DNA from: Eucalyptus grandis | Taxonomy: Eukaryota; Streptophyta; Magnoliopsida; Myrtales; Myrtaceae | Direction of reading: 5' to 3' | Length of the DNA stretch: 64,000 nucleotides | Assembly (NCBI RefSeq): GCF_016545825.1 | Contig: NC_052621.1 | Coordinates: forward strand, 20,796,940 to 20,860,939 | Shown here: positions 1 to 13,394 of the stretch, in pieces | Layout: each line of letters opens with the position of its first letter | How positions within the stretch are numbered: position 1 is the first letter of the stretch | Position numbers and translations under genes: made by a program | The notes under the pieces: model-generated | The model's database searches: none | What the model saw: only the letters and a program-made list of their open reading frames with translations | What the model was told of the DNA's origin: nothing

Positions 1-199
1 TCTTTTGGGCACTTTTCCCGAGATGCCACGAATATGTACGTCACCGCATTGAAGGTCAAAAACCTAGGAAAGGGGAAGGAACGCCATCTTCGGGGAGAGA
101 GGAATTATTTGTAATATGTTTTCTTTCTTTCGCACGGAGTGTTTGCTTCGTCGGACCTCTTTCTTGGTTATTTCGAGCAATAGAATATAGCATCTAGAT

Positions 200-600
200 G
201 AGGTAATTATCCAAAAAATTCCTAAACTTATGAAATGGAAATTAATTCAGTTATAAACTTTTCAATTATGCTAATTTAATTATAAATATTTTCACGGTTT
301 ATAAATTTAGTCTTAAATCATTCAATTGTACAAATTTAATTCTAAAATTTTTAGTAATTTATTAATTTAGTCCTAAACTTATTATATAGATATTTGGCTA
401 AAAAGGCTACACAGACATATTGTCAAAAGATTTAAAGCTAAATTGAAAAATTCATACAAAGATTTAGCACTATATTGAACAATGAAAAATGTAAGACTAG
501 ATTAGCAAATCACGAAAAGGTTTAGGATTACATTAGTTCAATCGAAAGGTTTATGATTCAATAATTATAGGTTTATGACTTTTTAAACAATTTTTCTACA
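200..600. repeat. AT-rich inverted-repeat (MITE-like) element
   Basis: The left part (from about 200) reads AATTATCCAAAAAATTCC and continues with units of the form 'AATTTAGTCCTAAA'. The right part (to about 600) is its approximate reverse complement, ending TTTTTAAACAATTTTTCT. The arms consist of degenerate 35-45 bp sub-repeats. I saw no transposase and no clear target duplication. It resembles the elements at 3797-4600, 12049-12659 and 16125-16365 but lacks their G/C-rich centre. Confidence 0.5.
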
Positions 601-2759
601 ACTTGACCATCAGACATTCTCCATAACAATATGGGTATAATGATGTGTAAATAATGATAATATTAAGCAATGTGGCCATATATATATAGATATTTAAAAA
701 GACATGTTTTTTCAACAATGACTAAGAATTCGCCACACGTTATTTAGCATATCAATTTTTGTGAATCAATTTAGTAATAGGTTATCCTAGAATCTTAGCA
801 ACGAGCAATTAGATGTTCAAATGTAAAACATAGCAGTTATAGTTTTCTTTTTACTTCAATAGATCACAAACTTCTAAGGGTTTTATAACAGTCATCATGT
901 AGGAATTTCAAGTCAAAATATTACTTATTAGGCTGGATAGCCGAGCACGAACTTAGAAGTCACTTATTTTCTTTAAAATAAATTGATATTTGAACTTTCG
1001 AAAACCATGAAAAATTTCTACAGGTTTTCAAACCGTGGAGTTTCCCTTTTTATGCAAAAATCGAATTTCAAATTCTAAATATAAGAAGTCGAAAAGATGA
1101 CCTTTCAATTCAAACGCACACGTCTTTTCCGAACATGGCTAGATACATGATTCATTGAATGTCGCAAAGCCGGTTTCAAATGAAATTCATATGATGAACC
1201 GTCTTGACAAGTGGATACGAAAAATAGAAAAAGTCAAAAAAGGGCATGATTTTGTCTTTAATATCCGCTCCTTTCTGCCTTCAGGAAACGCGGATTCTCA
1301 AAGCAGACGGGCAACGTCAAAGCTTATAAATTAATAACGAAAACGTGTTTGCTAAAAGAGATCCAGCTACTCCTTTCTTTGACTTTGACCGCACGGCCGA
1401 CTATTCTCCACTGGCCTGGATCAGTCAAACTTAGTTTTACCGGTTCTTTTTCTTTTTCACTTTTTTGAGGGTTTTGGAATAATTTCGATTTTATTTTTTA
1501 TTTTCTATTTATCCTTATTCAGGCACGGACAACCTTGGGAGCAAGTGGTGCCCGCCATTCCACGAGCCGCTAGATGTACGGCATTGTTCTTGACCATGAA
1601 TTGTGACATTTGCCATATTTTCATTGAAGTTTTCATGCATCATTCATATGTCACGCCTTAAACTCTATATAATTCACTGAATTATAAGGCCGTTTTGAGT
1701 ATATGCATCATTTGGTTTGATGACAAAAATAATATATCCATTGAGAAATAAGAACTTTTGTTAGATTTGTTTATGTCGTACCACATGACAAGCACCTAAC
1801 AATTCATGGATTTCATGAACTAGAAATTAGATTACACCATATGCATTTCTATGCTATCTACGTATATAATTTAGTAACTATTTTGAATATTTATTACAAG
1901 TCACATTGATAATTTTGGTCTTAGGTTTTTTTAGATCGTAATTGAGTCCATCAAGATTTGTTAACTTTTTAAAGAGGCCAGATTTATCTAAGTTGACGAC
2001 AAATATAAAGTAAATATTACTCCGGATTGTCAAGCATTATTAAATTACAGGTACAGCGAGGATGGAAGGCTAGAGATATGGAACACTTTGATTTTTATAT
2101 TGCAGAAAATATAGATTATATAGGAAACGAGCCACTAGTATTCTACAGACACGTGGATAATTTTCTTCTTTTCCGATGTAACTGGTCGAGTCCAAAACAT
2201 GTTTAGTTCAACGTGAGATAGCCTTAGTTGTAGGAAGACATCTTGTCTATCCTTCTCTCCTCTCTAACAAGTGGGAAAGGTGGACTATAAAATAATGTGG
2301 AATAAAAAATTGGGCAGGGCTATTTGGGCAAAGCTATTTCCAAACTTCTATCTAAAACACGTCCGTGGTAAGGCGATTGACCAAATTAGTTTTTAATGAA
2401 GACTAAAAGAAGATAACAAAAAAATCATTATTGTCCACACTTTCGTAATTCCGTATAATTACATATATGTGGAGAGTAATTGGTTTTCCAATGAAATAGA
2501 AATTTGAATATAGAGGAATTGTAATTAGGTTTGACCCTCCATTTAAATCATATAAAGTCTTAGATGAAAATACCGACAGCTAAAGCTAATAGCATTATAT
2601 ACTACCAACAAATCAATGAATTCGTGATGAATAGAGAAAAATTGTTTTCCAATCTTGTACATCATTTTTCTTAGAGAGTAATTTTTTTATTGACACTAAC
2701 TCAAATGTTGACTTTGTGAGCAATTATTAAAAAAATTTCTCCTACCATTGTAATTTAAA
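601..2759. other. Intergenic DNA with no recognisable gene
   Basis: AT-rich sequence. No open frame here shows recognisable protein similarity, and I found no RNA gene or clear promoter. The short block at 1890-1990 has 'TTGGTCTTAGG...AATTGAGTCC' wording like the inverted-repeat elements and may be a fragment of one. Confidence 0.5.
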
Positions 2760-3237
2760 GGGTTAATATCCTAAAAAATCATAAATTGGTACACGTATGA
2801 CAAATTTACCCAAAATTATTTTTTAATAATGAAAAACCCCAAACTGGTATACCCGTGATAAATTTATCCCAATTGACCATAAAAAACCTAAACTGGTATA
2901 CTTGTGATAAATTTATCCCAAATTAATTTATTCGACCACCAAAAACCTCAAATCGATACATTTGTGACAAATATATCCTCCGTTAAATTAGATTAATATC
3001 CCAAAAAATCACAAAAATATATATAATTGTGATAAATGGAGAGTAAAATCTCAAACTAGTACACTGGCTAACCGTCACGTGTCATTCAACTTAATAATAT
3101 GACAGTAAAATTTAATGAAAATTAATAGAAGATAAATTTGTTATAAGTATACCAGTTTAGGATTTTTGAAGGTCAAAAAGTTAGTTTGAAGTATTTTTCA
3201 CATGTATACTAGTTTGAAATTTTTCAGGGTATTAATC
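2760..3237. mobile_element. Non-autonomous DNA element (MITE) with internal repeats
   Basis: The left end GGGTTAATATCCTAAAAAAT matches the reverse complement of the right end (ATTTTTCAGGGTATTAATC), so these are terminal inverted repeats. The left half is built of about four copies of a roughly 60-bp unit containing 'AAACTGGTATACTTGTGATAAATTTATCCC'-like wording. The flanks GTAATTTAA (left) and ATAATTTGA (right) agree at seven of nine positions, a possible decayed 9-bp target duplication, which would suggest a Mutator-like origin. No coding capacity. Confidence 0.55.
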
Positions 3238-3796
3238 ATAATTTGAGAAGAAAGTTGAAATAGTTTAATAATAATTTTTTTTTGGAAACTTATCATTATG
3301 TGGACTCAAATATTGTGATTTATGGTTAACTTGGTCGAAGTGTGTTTTAGAAATAAATAAATAAAAGAGACATGGAAATGGCTGCGACCGATTTTGATTT
3401 TTGAAAAGGAAAACACTTTTTTGGTGGGGGAAGTTGGACTTTTCGTAAGTCACGGGGAAGGTGACATAAGCAGTGACCTCTATCCCGAATGTCAAATGTC
3501 AACTCTGGAAAGTCAACACGCTGGATTGTTGAAATCTGTAAAGTCTACAAATAGAAATATATCTTGTGAAAATGAAAATTTCTAAACAGAGAGCAATATG
3601 ATTCTTTATGTTTTTCCCCAAAGATTAAGGAAATAAAAGGATGTGTAGAGACACATATTCCGATTTCCATGGGAAAATAATGTTATATGAGCAATCGAAT
3701 GTGCACTTTTTCCATAGAGAATGCACGTGGACAGCATTTTAAAGGAGGAAAAAGCTATCTTGATAACTTATGTACAAAAATAAGAGGAATTAATAT

Positions 3797-4600
3797 AGGA
3801 AAATTATCCAAAAAATCCTAAATCTATTACCTAATTATCAATTTAGTATTAAACATTTCAATTCTACCAATTGAATCAAAATATTTTCAAATTTCGATAA
3901 TTGAGTCAATTTAATCAATTTTAGCTGGAAATTGCTAACATGAACATCATGAATCCTATGTAGCATGAGTGTTATTAATGTGGACAATTTAAATAATATT
4001 TTTTTATTTTTTTCCTTTTTCTTTTCTTCTCTTTTCCTTCTTTACTTTTTCTTTTTCCTTTTCTCTTGTCTTTTTTTTTTTTTTTTTTTTTCCATTTTTC
4101 CCTACGCCAACCATTGTTGGGCCTCATTGATAGGCAGCAGAGATCATTAGCCTTAGATGGGTTGCCCTCACTAGCCTCGAGCAATGGATGCCTAAGCTGG
4201 GGTTGGCGAGGGCAACTCTCGCTTGGGTGGTGAGGGCAACTTTCTCCAAATCAAGCAAGGATGACCCTCACTCGAGGCTGATGAGGACGTCCCTTGCCAA
4301 GCTAGCGAGGGTCATCCCTCACTTGAGGCTAGTGGGAGGAAAATGAAAAGAAAAAGAAAAGAAAAAGGGGAAAAAAAGAGTAAAAAGGAAAAGAAAAAAA
4401 AGGAGAATTTTTTTTTATAAAATATTAAAATATTAATAAAATTGTTCATATTAGTAGTCGCGCTACATAGGATAGTTAACATCCACATTGGTGATTTTCT
4501 AGTTAAAATTGGGTGGATGGATTCAATTGTCAAAATTAAAATGTTTATGATTGAATTTATAAAATTGCAACAGGTTTAAAACTTTTTGGACATATTTCCC
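3797..4600. mobile_element. Inverted-repeat element with GCGAGGG-rich core
   Basis: The arms (about 3797-3990 and 4430-4600) are approximate reverse complements: GGAAAATTATCCAAAAAATC on the left, and GGGAAATATGTCCAAAAAGT when the right is reversed. Inside the arms are pyrimidine and purine tracts (4000-4095 and 4330-4410), also mutually complementary. The core (4130-4335) has several GCGAGGG/CCCTCGC-like short repeats. The open frames across it come only from the low-complexity tracts. It looks like a non-autonomous, probably Mutator-like, element. Confidence 0.55.
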
Positions 4601-4791
4601 AAATATAAAACTTGTATAAAGGCTTAATGGAATTGAATCAAAGTTGAAGGATTGAATTGAATATTGATCAAGAGAGTATGTGATCGTTGGTCACTTTTTT
4701 TTCCCTCTAAGTTAGAAGAATGAAGAGGGGATTAAAAGAACAAGGAGGGGAAAAACTTTCAAAAACTCTATCAGGATCGGTCCATTTAAAT

Positions 4792-5637
4792 TAGGGGTGA
4801 GCATGGTCTAAATGAGTGGTTCCCAACTTGGAATTGGGAATCACTTACTAAGGATCGGTTTCGAAAAATTAAAATTGGGAATGACTTGCTGGTTCCATGG
4901 AAGTGCACTGTTCGATATGGTTCAATTTCAAGCAAAACTAAACTATTACTAGCTAATTTGGTTTGGAAAACAAAATAAAGCATGAGTAAGTACATTCCAC
5001 ACCATTAATACCAAGGAAAGTTTACATGAGCAGCTTTATACACCATGGATTTTTGTTAGATAATGAGTAGTTATAATCCTCAAGTCAAAGGTAGTTAAGG
5101 GCACTTGTATAAAATTTCGTGTTTACACTAGCGAGATATATTCTCTTATTCAAAGTTAGGTTGGACCAATCATGTCACCTCCTTAATTTAATGGACCAAA
5201 CTTAAGAGTGATTAAGGTGCCTCCCTCCTAGTCAAACGACCGCCAAAATGTGATTGGCCCTGTTCTTGGACAAGTGATCATGCACCATCTCTGCACATCT
5301 CCTTAAGAGCCCATCCATCACTACCAAAATTTCTCCACCTAAGTGAGACTCCAACGCTGACTCCACCACTGCCGGTATCATCTTTGCCACTCTCTCCTGG
5401 TGAGACGCGAGTAGGACTGTAGGGTAAATGGCAAAAGCATTTTCATGAGTCAATTTTTTTAAGAAATAAAGTACATATACTGGTCCGATCTGAGTGGACG
5501 ATTCCACGCCTGAAATCAAGAACTAGATCTGTCTTTTCCGGTTCTAATTTATTGGAATTGGGAACTTGACCAATCCCCATGACAACCGTTGGTCCGGTTT
5601 GGTTTTGGGCAATTTCCGGTTCCTTTGTATATCCCTA
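4792..5637. mobile_element. hAT-like non-autonomous element, diverged
   Basis: It starts TAGGGGTGAGCATGG and ends with the complement of TAGGGATATACAAAGG. The flanks ATTTAAAT (4784-4791) and GTTTAAAT (5638-5645) make an 8-bp target duplication with one mismatch, as expected for hAT transposons. Its subterminal words (GGTTCCC, AAGGATCGGTTTCGAAAAATT, CCGGTTC) are shared with the better-preserved element at 39848-40537, so the two belong to one family. The middle (about 5040-5510) is not shared and holds a 95-codon minus-strand open frame (5232-5519) that I do not recognise; it may be captured host sequence. Confidence 0.6.
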
Positions 5638-5731
5638 GTTTAAATGAACTAGAAAAAAGAAGTGAAATTTATGACCTAACTAACAACGTATTGAAATAAA
5701 TATTTATTTCCTGTTCTATATGGTTGCCGTC

Positions 5732-5797
5732 TATAGAAATAGAATGTAAATAGGGAATTTGGTATAGAAATAGAATGTAAATAGGGAATTTGGTATC
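5732..5797. repeat. Two-copy 31-bp tandem repeat
   Basis: The unit TATAGAAATAGAATGTAAAT + AGGGAATTTGG occurs twice in direct succession with essentially no differences. It is non-coding. Confidence 0.8.
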
Positions 5798-6799
5798 TCA
5801 CTCGGGATAGGATAAAGTCGGATATAAGGGGATATAGACAGGATAAAATTATCCCATGTGGGAGGTGGGATAAAGGTGGGATAGGATTTAATGTCCATAA
5901 AAGGAAAGTTATTTTTCTTGAATAAAAACATCTTTTTATTTACTTTTAAAAATTTCTAATTTAAAAAAATTATTTTAAATTAATCTTATTTTTTGCTATA
6001 TTCAATTTTAATTATATTTTATAATATTCAACCTTCCTATTTGATAATTTTTTATTAAAGAAGGATGAAAGGGGAAAAAGAAATAATAATGAAAATAATA
6101 TTAAAAAAAGAGAAATAATAAAATAAATAATAAATAATAAATAAATTAAGGAATATTGTTACGAGATATTTTCACTTTATTTATGAAATACATCAGTGTT
6201 TTGCAATGAAAAAGTAGATATTTCCAAATTATGCTAAAATGGTGTCGAATTTGAGCTTGGAGAACGAAATCGGACCTGAACTGAAATGTTCTTGAGATTC
6301 GCTTATGTTCACTAAACAAAAAGGGTTATTTGTAAGTCCCTCACCAACTAGAAGATAGGTTTTATTTTTTCTAATTTTAATACAAATATTCCAACCAGCC
6401 TGTTCTTTTGGATTGCTCTTTGCTACCTTTTGAGTGTTTATGTTTCGGATCGTGAGTTTCTTCTAGGAGAAAACACCGTGAGAGATTTGATCGGGACTTG
6501 AGATTGAGAGACTAAATTGAGGTTGGAATCTTCTTAATTTGTTGCTACTACTCTCCCCGTGATTGAGATCAAAACCCGGACCGTAGTATGTAAGTCCAGT
6601 GTGTTTGTTATCTATTTCTTGTCTATTTCTATGTTAATCTCTCTTTTGCGGTGGATTGAGCGATCCTTTTCTCCGTACCATTTAACATTCGAAGCTTCAA
6701 CAGACAGATTTAAATGACTCTTCTCTCCATGGCGATCTTTGTGAAGAAGTGCATCCAAAGTTCTTCCATCCTCTGTCACGTCGTTCTACCAACGGATTG
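5798..6799. other. Intergenic; possible retroelement-derived leader
   Basis: The sequence to about 6200 is very AT-rich with no feature. From about 6440 to 6690 the text (CACCGTGAGAGATTTGATCG, ...GACCGTAGTATGTAAGTCCA, ...GGTGGATTGAGCGATCC) resembles the R/U5 part of a plant LTR. It lies just upstream of Copia-type RNase H remains, but I could not find a matching second LTR. Confidence 0.3.
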
Positions 6800-7130
6800 T
6801 CATTCTCCTATTTCCTATAAGTCTAACGAAGCGATCGGCGGTTGCTCGTTCTTCTGTCAAAGCTGCATATCGCGCCATGTATATCGCCACTTGCGAACCG
6901 TCGTGGCCTTGAGCTGTTTTTCAAGCAGTTTTCGTGTCCCTTTTCTTCTTCCTACATAATTGTTTTGTGATCAGGAAGCCTCTATGCATGTTAAGCTCGA
7001 ACCCAGTCGTCGTCCATGAATGCACCAAAGACATCGAGATCGACTCTTATTTTCTTCAAGAGAAGATTCAGAAGAAAGATATTGTTCTTGCTCATGTCCC
7101 CTCCTCAGACACCTTGGCGAAAGCTCTAGG
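6800..7130 (+). pseudogene. Decayed Copia-type RNase H fragment
   Basis: Around 6815-6900 one frame reads a degraded version of the Copia RNase H stretch with ARSS..AAYRAMYIATCE. Around 6985-7120 another frame reads NPVVVHECTKDIEIDSYFL followed by HVPSSDTLAKALG, which matches the C-terminal end of Copia RNase H. The two parts are in different frames, with short tracts of unrelated sequence between them, so this is a dead fragment. No integrase or reverse-transcriptase part is preserved nearby. Confidence 0.65.
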
Positions 7131-10100
7131 TTTGCAGAAGCTCTCCTCTGTCTTTTGCTCGTGTTCCCTCCGCTGTGGAGCGCCCCGCATTTTCCTCGAA
7201 ACCCACCAAGTTTCGGGTTGGATTGGAGAAACGAAAGTATGGTCCAATTTGGTGATCGAAACCCCAACAAGTGAACACGACACGAGTCGAAAACATCGTG
7301 ATTTGCGACTCCGTCTCGTTTGAGGATTCGGGTCATGGAGAACCCATTTGAGGTCGAGAACATTAGGAGAAGTTAGTTTAGGGAGTAGATCCACCTTCCC
7401 CATTTTCACGGTGTTCTCCAAAATTCATTCGCCAATCTTGGGTTCCAAATCGTGGTTTTCGTTTGTATTCGGGTCATCTTCTTGCGGTCTTGGGCCACAG
7501 AGCAAAGCTTGCACCTTGTAATTTTAGTGTTGTTCTCTTTTGTTGGAGTGTGGACCGGGTTGGGCCCCTCCGACGAGGCGATTAGCCCGAGCAATCGTCT
7601 GGCAAAAGAAAACGGCCCACTTTATCTGTTTCGACAAATTCTTCCAACAGGGGTAATCGACATGGACATCTCATATGCATGTCTGGTTAAGTTTACATGT
7701 GGGCAACGTTGTATGATTGGTGGGGTGATGAATTATGGGCTAATCTTTCAAATGTTCATCTCTTATGCGTGCCGAACTTTTTTTAATGAAAATGTAAGTT
7801 ATGCGAGTGTAGGATCATGTAGATATTAGGTACAAAATATAGGATTACGTATCCAATATTCTTAGAAGAGAAGAAAATAGAAAAAAGTGGAGTCAAAAAA
7901 TTGAAAGGATAATTAAGAAAGATAAAAACAAGGAGTGGCCTATTCTTGGGTGGATAACACATTCTTTGTAGCTTTCTTTTCAATCGGTACTATAAAATAA
8001 GTAAAATGGTATAAAATATGATGCTCGACCAGAATAAAAAATTTATGGGATAAGGCGGTGGGAGCACATAAATATGAATACTTCTCTTCACGACAAAAGA
8101 AACGAGAGTAAACCAAACTTATGGGTAAAGCTTGGTTCATCATAATTTTCAATTTTTCTTTTTGGGTTTATCATAATTTTCAATTTGTTTTAAACTGCTC
8201 TAGAATTTGGCATGTATTATAAATCCTATCTAGCGTGTTAGATTTCATCGCAATAGAGAATCCACATTAAATTTTTCTTTCTCCGTGTTAACCTTGGTGT
8301 CTTAGTGCACATCATTAACTAAATCTAGTACGTTTTCTTGTATGTTTGAAGGAGCGTAAAATTCTAAACTTTATACTCTGTATAATATGACGAGGAAGTA
8401 ATTGCTTTCAAACTTTCGTCTTTTGACCATATCAAGAAAATAGATTCAGATAAATTAAGTAACATTCAATGGAAAAAATATCTACCGAAAATTAGAATAT
8501 ATTGGTAAAACCCATTATCCATGTTTGTTAAGAACTAACAATACTCCCCACTAAGTTTCCAGCAACTATCAAAAACCTTTTTATTCCTTATTTCAGCATT
8601 TAACATTGCTAGCGGTTCGGTATCCAGATCCTGACCACATTTTTTAATTTCTATTAGTCTATTATGCGAAAAGCTATTTTAATTCACCCCTATATAAATT
8701 AGTCGGCAGGATTGTCGCTTTTCGAAAGCTAGAGGGTCACAGGGAAGGGACTAAGGAGAGGTCATTTTCCACTTTCGAGTTGCGTCGTCACCCATGAATG
8801 CGAGCTTATCTTCTTGTGACAGGGCTATCAAACCATCCATTCAATCGATTCGTCGCATGTGGGGCTGTGCTTTTGAACTTTTTCTGCTGTCTCCAGACGA
8901 GACATTTGTCGAGCAAGTTTTTTTTTTTTTTTTTTTTGTTCAAAGTCGAGCAAGTTCAAATGGCCACAATTTGATTCTGACAAGACGACGGATTCACTCC
9001 CGAAAACGTGCTGATTTCACGAGGAAAAAAAAATACGACGGCCATGCCAAAAGTTCCTGTCTTTGCGCAGCTGTCGTCAGCGAGCTATACGTGTATTGCA
9101 AAGCTTTCGTTGAAATCGGGACGAGAGTAATGCCATGAGAAGTCTTAAAATTTGTGCAATTAGTATATTCGGGTTCTAAAAACTTTACTAAAGTTCATTT
9201 GTGCTTCAAAACTTACAAAGAAAATTCTTACCAAAAGGTAAATTTCGCATGGTAAATGCAACGGTAAGATTCCCTTGGTTTCGTCGGTTCTCAATTGACG
9301 GGATATCCTAGCCGACCATTTCTTTTATTGATTTTTCCATCTTGTTTAGTACCATAATTAGAGGAAGTCTATAATTTGCGAGCAGGCCACCGACAAGGGC
9401 CCATGGGCCTCACTGTCCCCCTCCCACCCGCCCGCTCTTTCTCTTTTTCAACTTTTTTTGTCATCTTATGATGTGATGTTTACTTGTCACCATGTCAACG
9501 TCTCGTTTCTTCGCAGGAAAGTTCCGTCGCGTGAAAACGATCACGTAAGACGGGAAATTTAAGAATAAAACACCACCCAGAATTTTCGGTGTAGTGAATA
9601 CAGGCAGAGCTTATGGAATGCAATTTTCAGCACTCGAATTAACCAAACCCTATTATTCATTTGGGAAAAATTAGATATTAGTAATAATGACGGACAGTTT
9701 CAAGTTTTAAGTAGAATTTAGAATTTATATGTCGAATAGATATCTCATTTTTTAGAACTTAGAATCTATTAGGTATATTTAAAATCTAGAATTATCCCAT
9801 CAGAAGTTTTGGAGTCTATTTTAGTGTTAGCCAATTTTTTTTTTTCATTTTTAGTTAAGCCTAATTTTTTGTCTTTCTTTTCAAACAAGGATTGAAGTTA
9901 CCTAGTTTTCTAGATTTTTTAAGTGTGTCACAACCAAAAGAGTACTCGATGGCTACATGCAGATGATGTCGATAGCCCATAGCTTTGCTTTGGCTTCAAC
10001 AAATCAATTCAAGTTTAAGTAGTAAAAGAATATTTATAAATAAGGAATAAGTAGTTTCAGGTTCTAATTAGTTTATACCTATAACTTAGAATCTACTAAT

Positions 10101-12048
10101 CGAAATGTTTTCCTTATTTTTTGAAATTTAAAACCTATCTTACATATCCTGAAATCGGACTATTTTCCAATTTTATCCTAAAACCATACTCATCCCTAAT
10201 TAGTGAATTTCACAATTAAGTTATTGAACTTTGATTTCGATTGTTGAAAACACTAGACTTTCATTTCTTTTCCAAAGAACACACGTTGACCGGAACTTGA
10301 TTTCGATCAAATTCTTACCCACCAGCGACCAATCGCAGAAAATTTGGCGGGCTCCTAATTAACGTGCACATGTCGAAGAACCGGAATGTGGGCACCATCG
10401 AAAATAAAGCTCAACAATCAAATTGTAAAATCCGCTGAGAACCGGACACACACCAATAAATTTATCCACGTGAAGAGCAACAGATATGCTGATTGCCGAT
10501 TGGATATGTCCAGACCACCACAGGCAACAGCACGAGGGGCACAAGCGTTCATCGCTAATGTACAGCTCGAGGATGATGTGAACCCCAAACTAACGTAAGC
10601 TGGGCGCATTGACGCTGCATGGACAATTGCTCAAACACCTAATGTGCATGCAAGTGCTCTTGAGTTTTTCGCAAATCGGCGTCATCTCCGATTCCCAGAT
10701 TTTGCCGCGTCAACAACCAGCAATGTCCCTCCCCCGCGACTGGACAGCTAAACCCGACGAGAGAGGACAATAAAGAAAGCAAGCCACGGGTGGGGGCAGG
10801 AGAGAGATGTGGAGCCTTTGCGATTCCAAGAACCAGAACTCACGTCACGAACCCTGCCAAAGTAAACATTAATACGCCCACATGTCTCGGCCGAATCATC
10901 GGGCACCCTCTGCTGTTTCCCGAGGGTCTTGGTCGGGAATGAGCTGCCAAATTCGTGACATGGACGACGGAACCCCAATCGAGCATCGGGATTTTCCAAG
11001 TTTCAGCGTTTGTTGAAGTGATTGATCGAACGGATTCGGCAAGCCTGCAAGGTGGTTAAAGATTTGATACCAAACCCGTATCTTGCCATGTTACTTATTC
11101 CTTTTTCCGGCCTTTGTTTAGTGGAATTGAACCTACCTTACCCACTGTATTTTGCAAAAGTCCGGTCCTGAAAAGGAAGACTTTCCTAGAGTTGTCCGGG
11201 CCTTGTTGTCTTGCTAGTTATCATGTCGATTTGGTCTTCCAACGCCCAAAAGACATTTGTTAAATAGCCAATTGAGGTTTTTGAGCAAAATTCACGCGCA
11301 CTTCATTCTGGCCCACGCGTACGCGTCATCAATGCTTTGGAAGTTGAATTCTTTTGAATCAATAGTACGCTTGAACATCGTTTCTGGACATTCATCGACC
11401 CGACTCTTCACCAATCCCGTGAGAAAAGTGTCGCGGTTCAACGGGATTAGTCGGATATTTAATAACAAGTTCCACCACCCGAAGTTGGCAAGGGCCAATT
11501 TGATTGATGAGATTCTTTGGATTACAAGAAATTAAAAAAGAAGAAATGTTGGGCTTTCCACATGAAGGCCATTATGGGATGGAGAGTCATCCTCAAAAAG
11601 TCTTAGTTGGACATGTGGTAAGCGTTTGAGGGGCGAGAGAAATTGACCTGAAATTGATGGTTAGCTTCTGTTATAATAATATAACATGGAATGGATTGAG
11701 ATTGGGGATTGAGTGGGGGTGGAGTGATTCTTCTTCAATTTGAGATTTTAAGGAAGGAGGAATCATCTGGTTCAGGTGATACCTGATGCTTGCTAGCTTC
11801 GGAGGGGCTGACTCGCCTTCACACGCACGGGCCATGATTACGCTTGAAATAAAGAAACCCCGTTCATGTTGTGTCATGAACTCAAACCCCCAAAGAAAGG
11901 GGGAAAGATAAAATAAAATAAAAATTCCAGATTGGGATTGTTTGAAAAAAAAAAAATGAAATATGGAATATAATGGCCGAGGAGACGCGCCGAGAATGTT
12001 GGCAAACGTTGGAGGAGAATGAGGAAGTTCAAGATACTCGATGACTTT
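7131..12048. other. Intergenic DNA without supported genes
   Basis: Several frames of 60-125 codons occur (for example at 7452-7829, 8794-9138 and 11257-11535), but none has recognisable motifs, credible splice structure or support from homology by eye. There is a T-tract at 8918-8937. I see no RNA gene. Confidence 0.45.
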
Positions 12049-12659
12049 AGAAAAAAATTGTCCAAAAAATATTAAACTTATTGCACTTTGGCTAATTCAA
12101 TCACAAATCTTTCAATTTTATTAATTGAGTTTCAAACTTTTTAATGTTTTGCCAATTAAATTTATCGGGTCGGTTTTAACTGAAAACCGCTAATGTTGAC
12201 ATCGATTGTCCTACATGGCACGGCTAGTACTTACGTGAATAATTTTTATATTTTTAAAAAAGTCTCTAAATTTTTTTATTATGTTATTATTTTCTATCCT
12301 TCTTTTTTTTTTCCTTTCTAGCCTAGTGAGGGTTGGCGAGGTCATGACCTCGCCTTCGATCGGTGAGGGCTTTGCGACCCTCGCCTAGTGGCCAATAAGG
12401 GTTAGCCGGCCCTTGTCGGAATTGGTAGAGAAAAAAAAAAAGGAAAAGAAATTATAAAAATATAAAAAATAATAATTTTTAAAAATTGAAAAAAAAAAAT
12501 CAATATCAATGCCAATCATCTTACGTGGCACCACTGACGTTCATGTCAACAATTTCTGATTAAAATTGATTAGATATACTCAATTGACAAAGCATAGAAA
12601 AGTTTATGATTCAATTAATATAATTGTAATAGATTTAGAACTTTTTAAATAAATTTCCT
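12049..12659. mobile_element. Inverted-repeat element with GCGAGG-rich core
   Basis: The left arm (AATTGTCCAAAAAATATTAA..., then CAATTCAATCACAAATC) pairs with the right arm, which reversed reads AGGAAATTTATTTAAAAAGT... The core (12320-12420) carries GTGAGGGTTGGCGAGGTCAT and related words, as in 3797-4600. The flanks GATGACTTT (12040-12048) and GATGAATAT (12660-12668) agree at seven of nine positions, suggesting a decayed 9-bp target duplication and a Mutator-like ancestry. Confidence 0.6.
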
Positions 12660-13329
12660 GATGAATATGGATTGTTTAAGGGAAAGTCTAGTGATGCCCT
12701 GGAAGCATTCAAGTCTTTTTGCATGTGAGGATGGAGGATTCGACGTAGTATGATCAAATTCAGCAATTTTTAGCAATGATTGACACGTCGTGTAATCGTG
12801 TGTGATTGAAGAATATATATTAAAATGAGCTAAATGTTGAAGTACTTTTTGTTAAAAGCCGGTATAATGCAAAAGGTACTTCTACTTATGTGTTGATGAA
12901 ACGTGGTACTAAAGAAAAAGAAAAGAGAACTATACTATTCCTTTTTTGGTCGGCAGTCCACCCGACTAGCGAGAAACGAAAGTTTCATGTGAAAATTCAT
13001 GTTTGTACGTGGTATGAAAGGACGAGCCTTTAAATAAATAAAGGTGACCATATGCTGAGACATGCATGGCAACTTTACCTAACAAAAATTGAACTGGAAC
13101 GTACGACTAGACGGTTTAGCCTATGACCAGTTGGCAACCTTTAAGGATGGATGCCCCTCGTAGAAGCTTTTGGCTCCCATGTTTTCAGTCGATAAACAAT
13201 AGTTGGGGACCGCATAAAGTGCACGATTTAGCTGGGTCATACATGTTCATGCCAAAGGACAGAGACTGTGTGATGCCATGGATGAGTCTCCGTTTAGTTT
13301 CTTTAAAAAATTGTCATGTTAGAGATAAA
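12660..13329. other. Intergenic DNA, no gene recognised
   Basis: No motif-bearing frame or repeat stands out before the probable SINE at 13340. The 107-codon plus-strand frame starting at 13123 runs into the TTA microsatellite, where it encodes polyleucine, and is not supported. Confidence 0.45.
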
Positions 13330-13337
13330 ATAATCTC

Positions 13338-13339
<2 letters not shown>

Positions 13340-13394
<55 letters not shown>

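Noticed and set aside
3965..4533. Frames rich in Phe or Lys on both strands
   Set aside because: They derive from the complementary T- and A-rich tracts of the inverted-repeat element.
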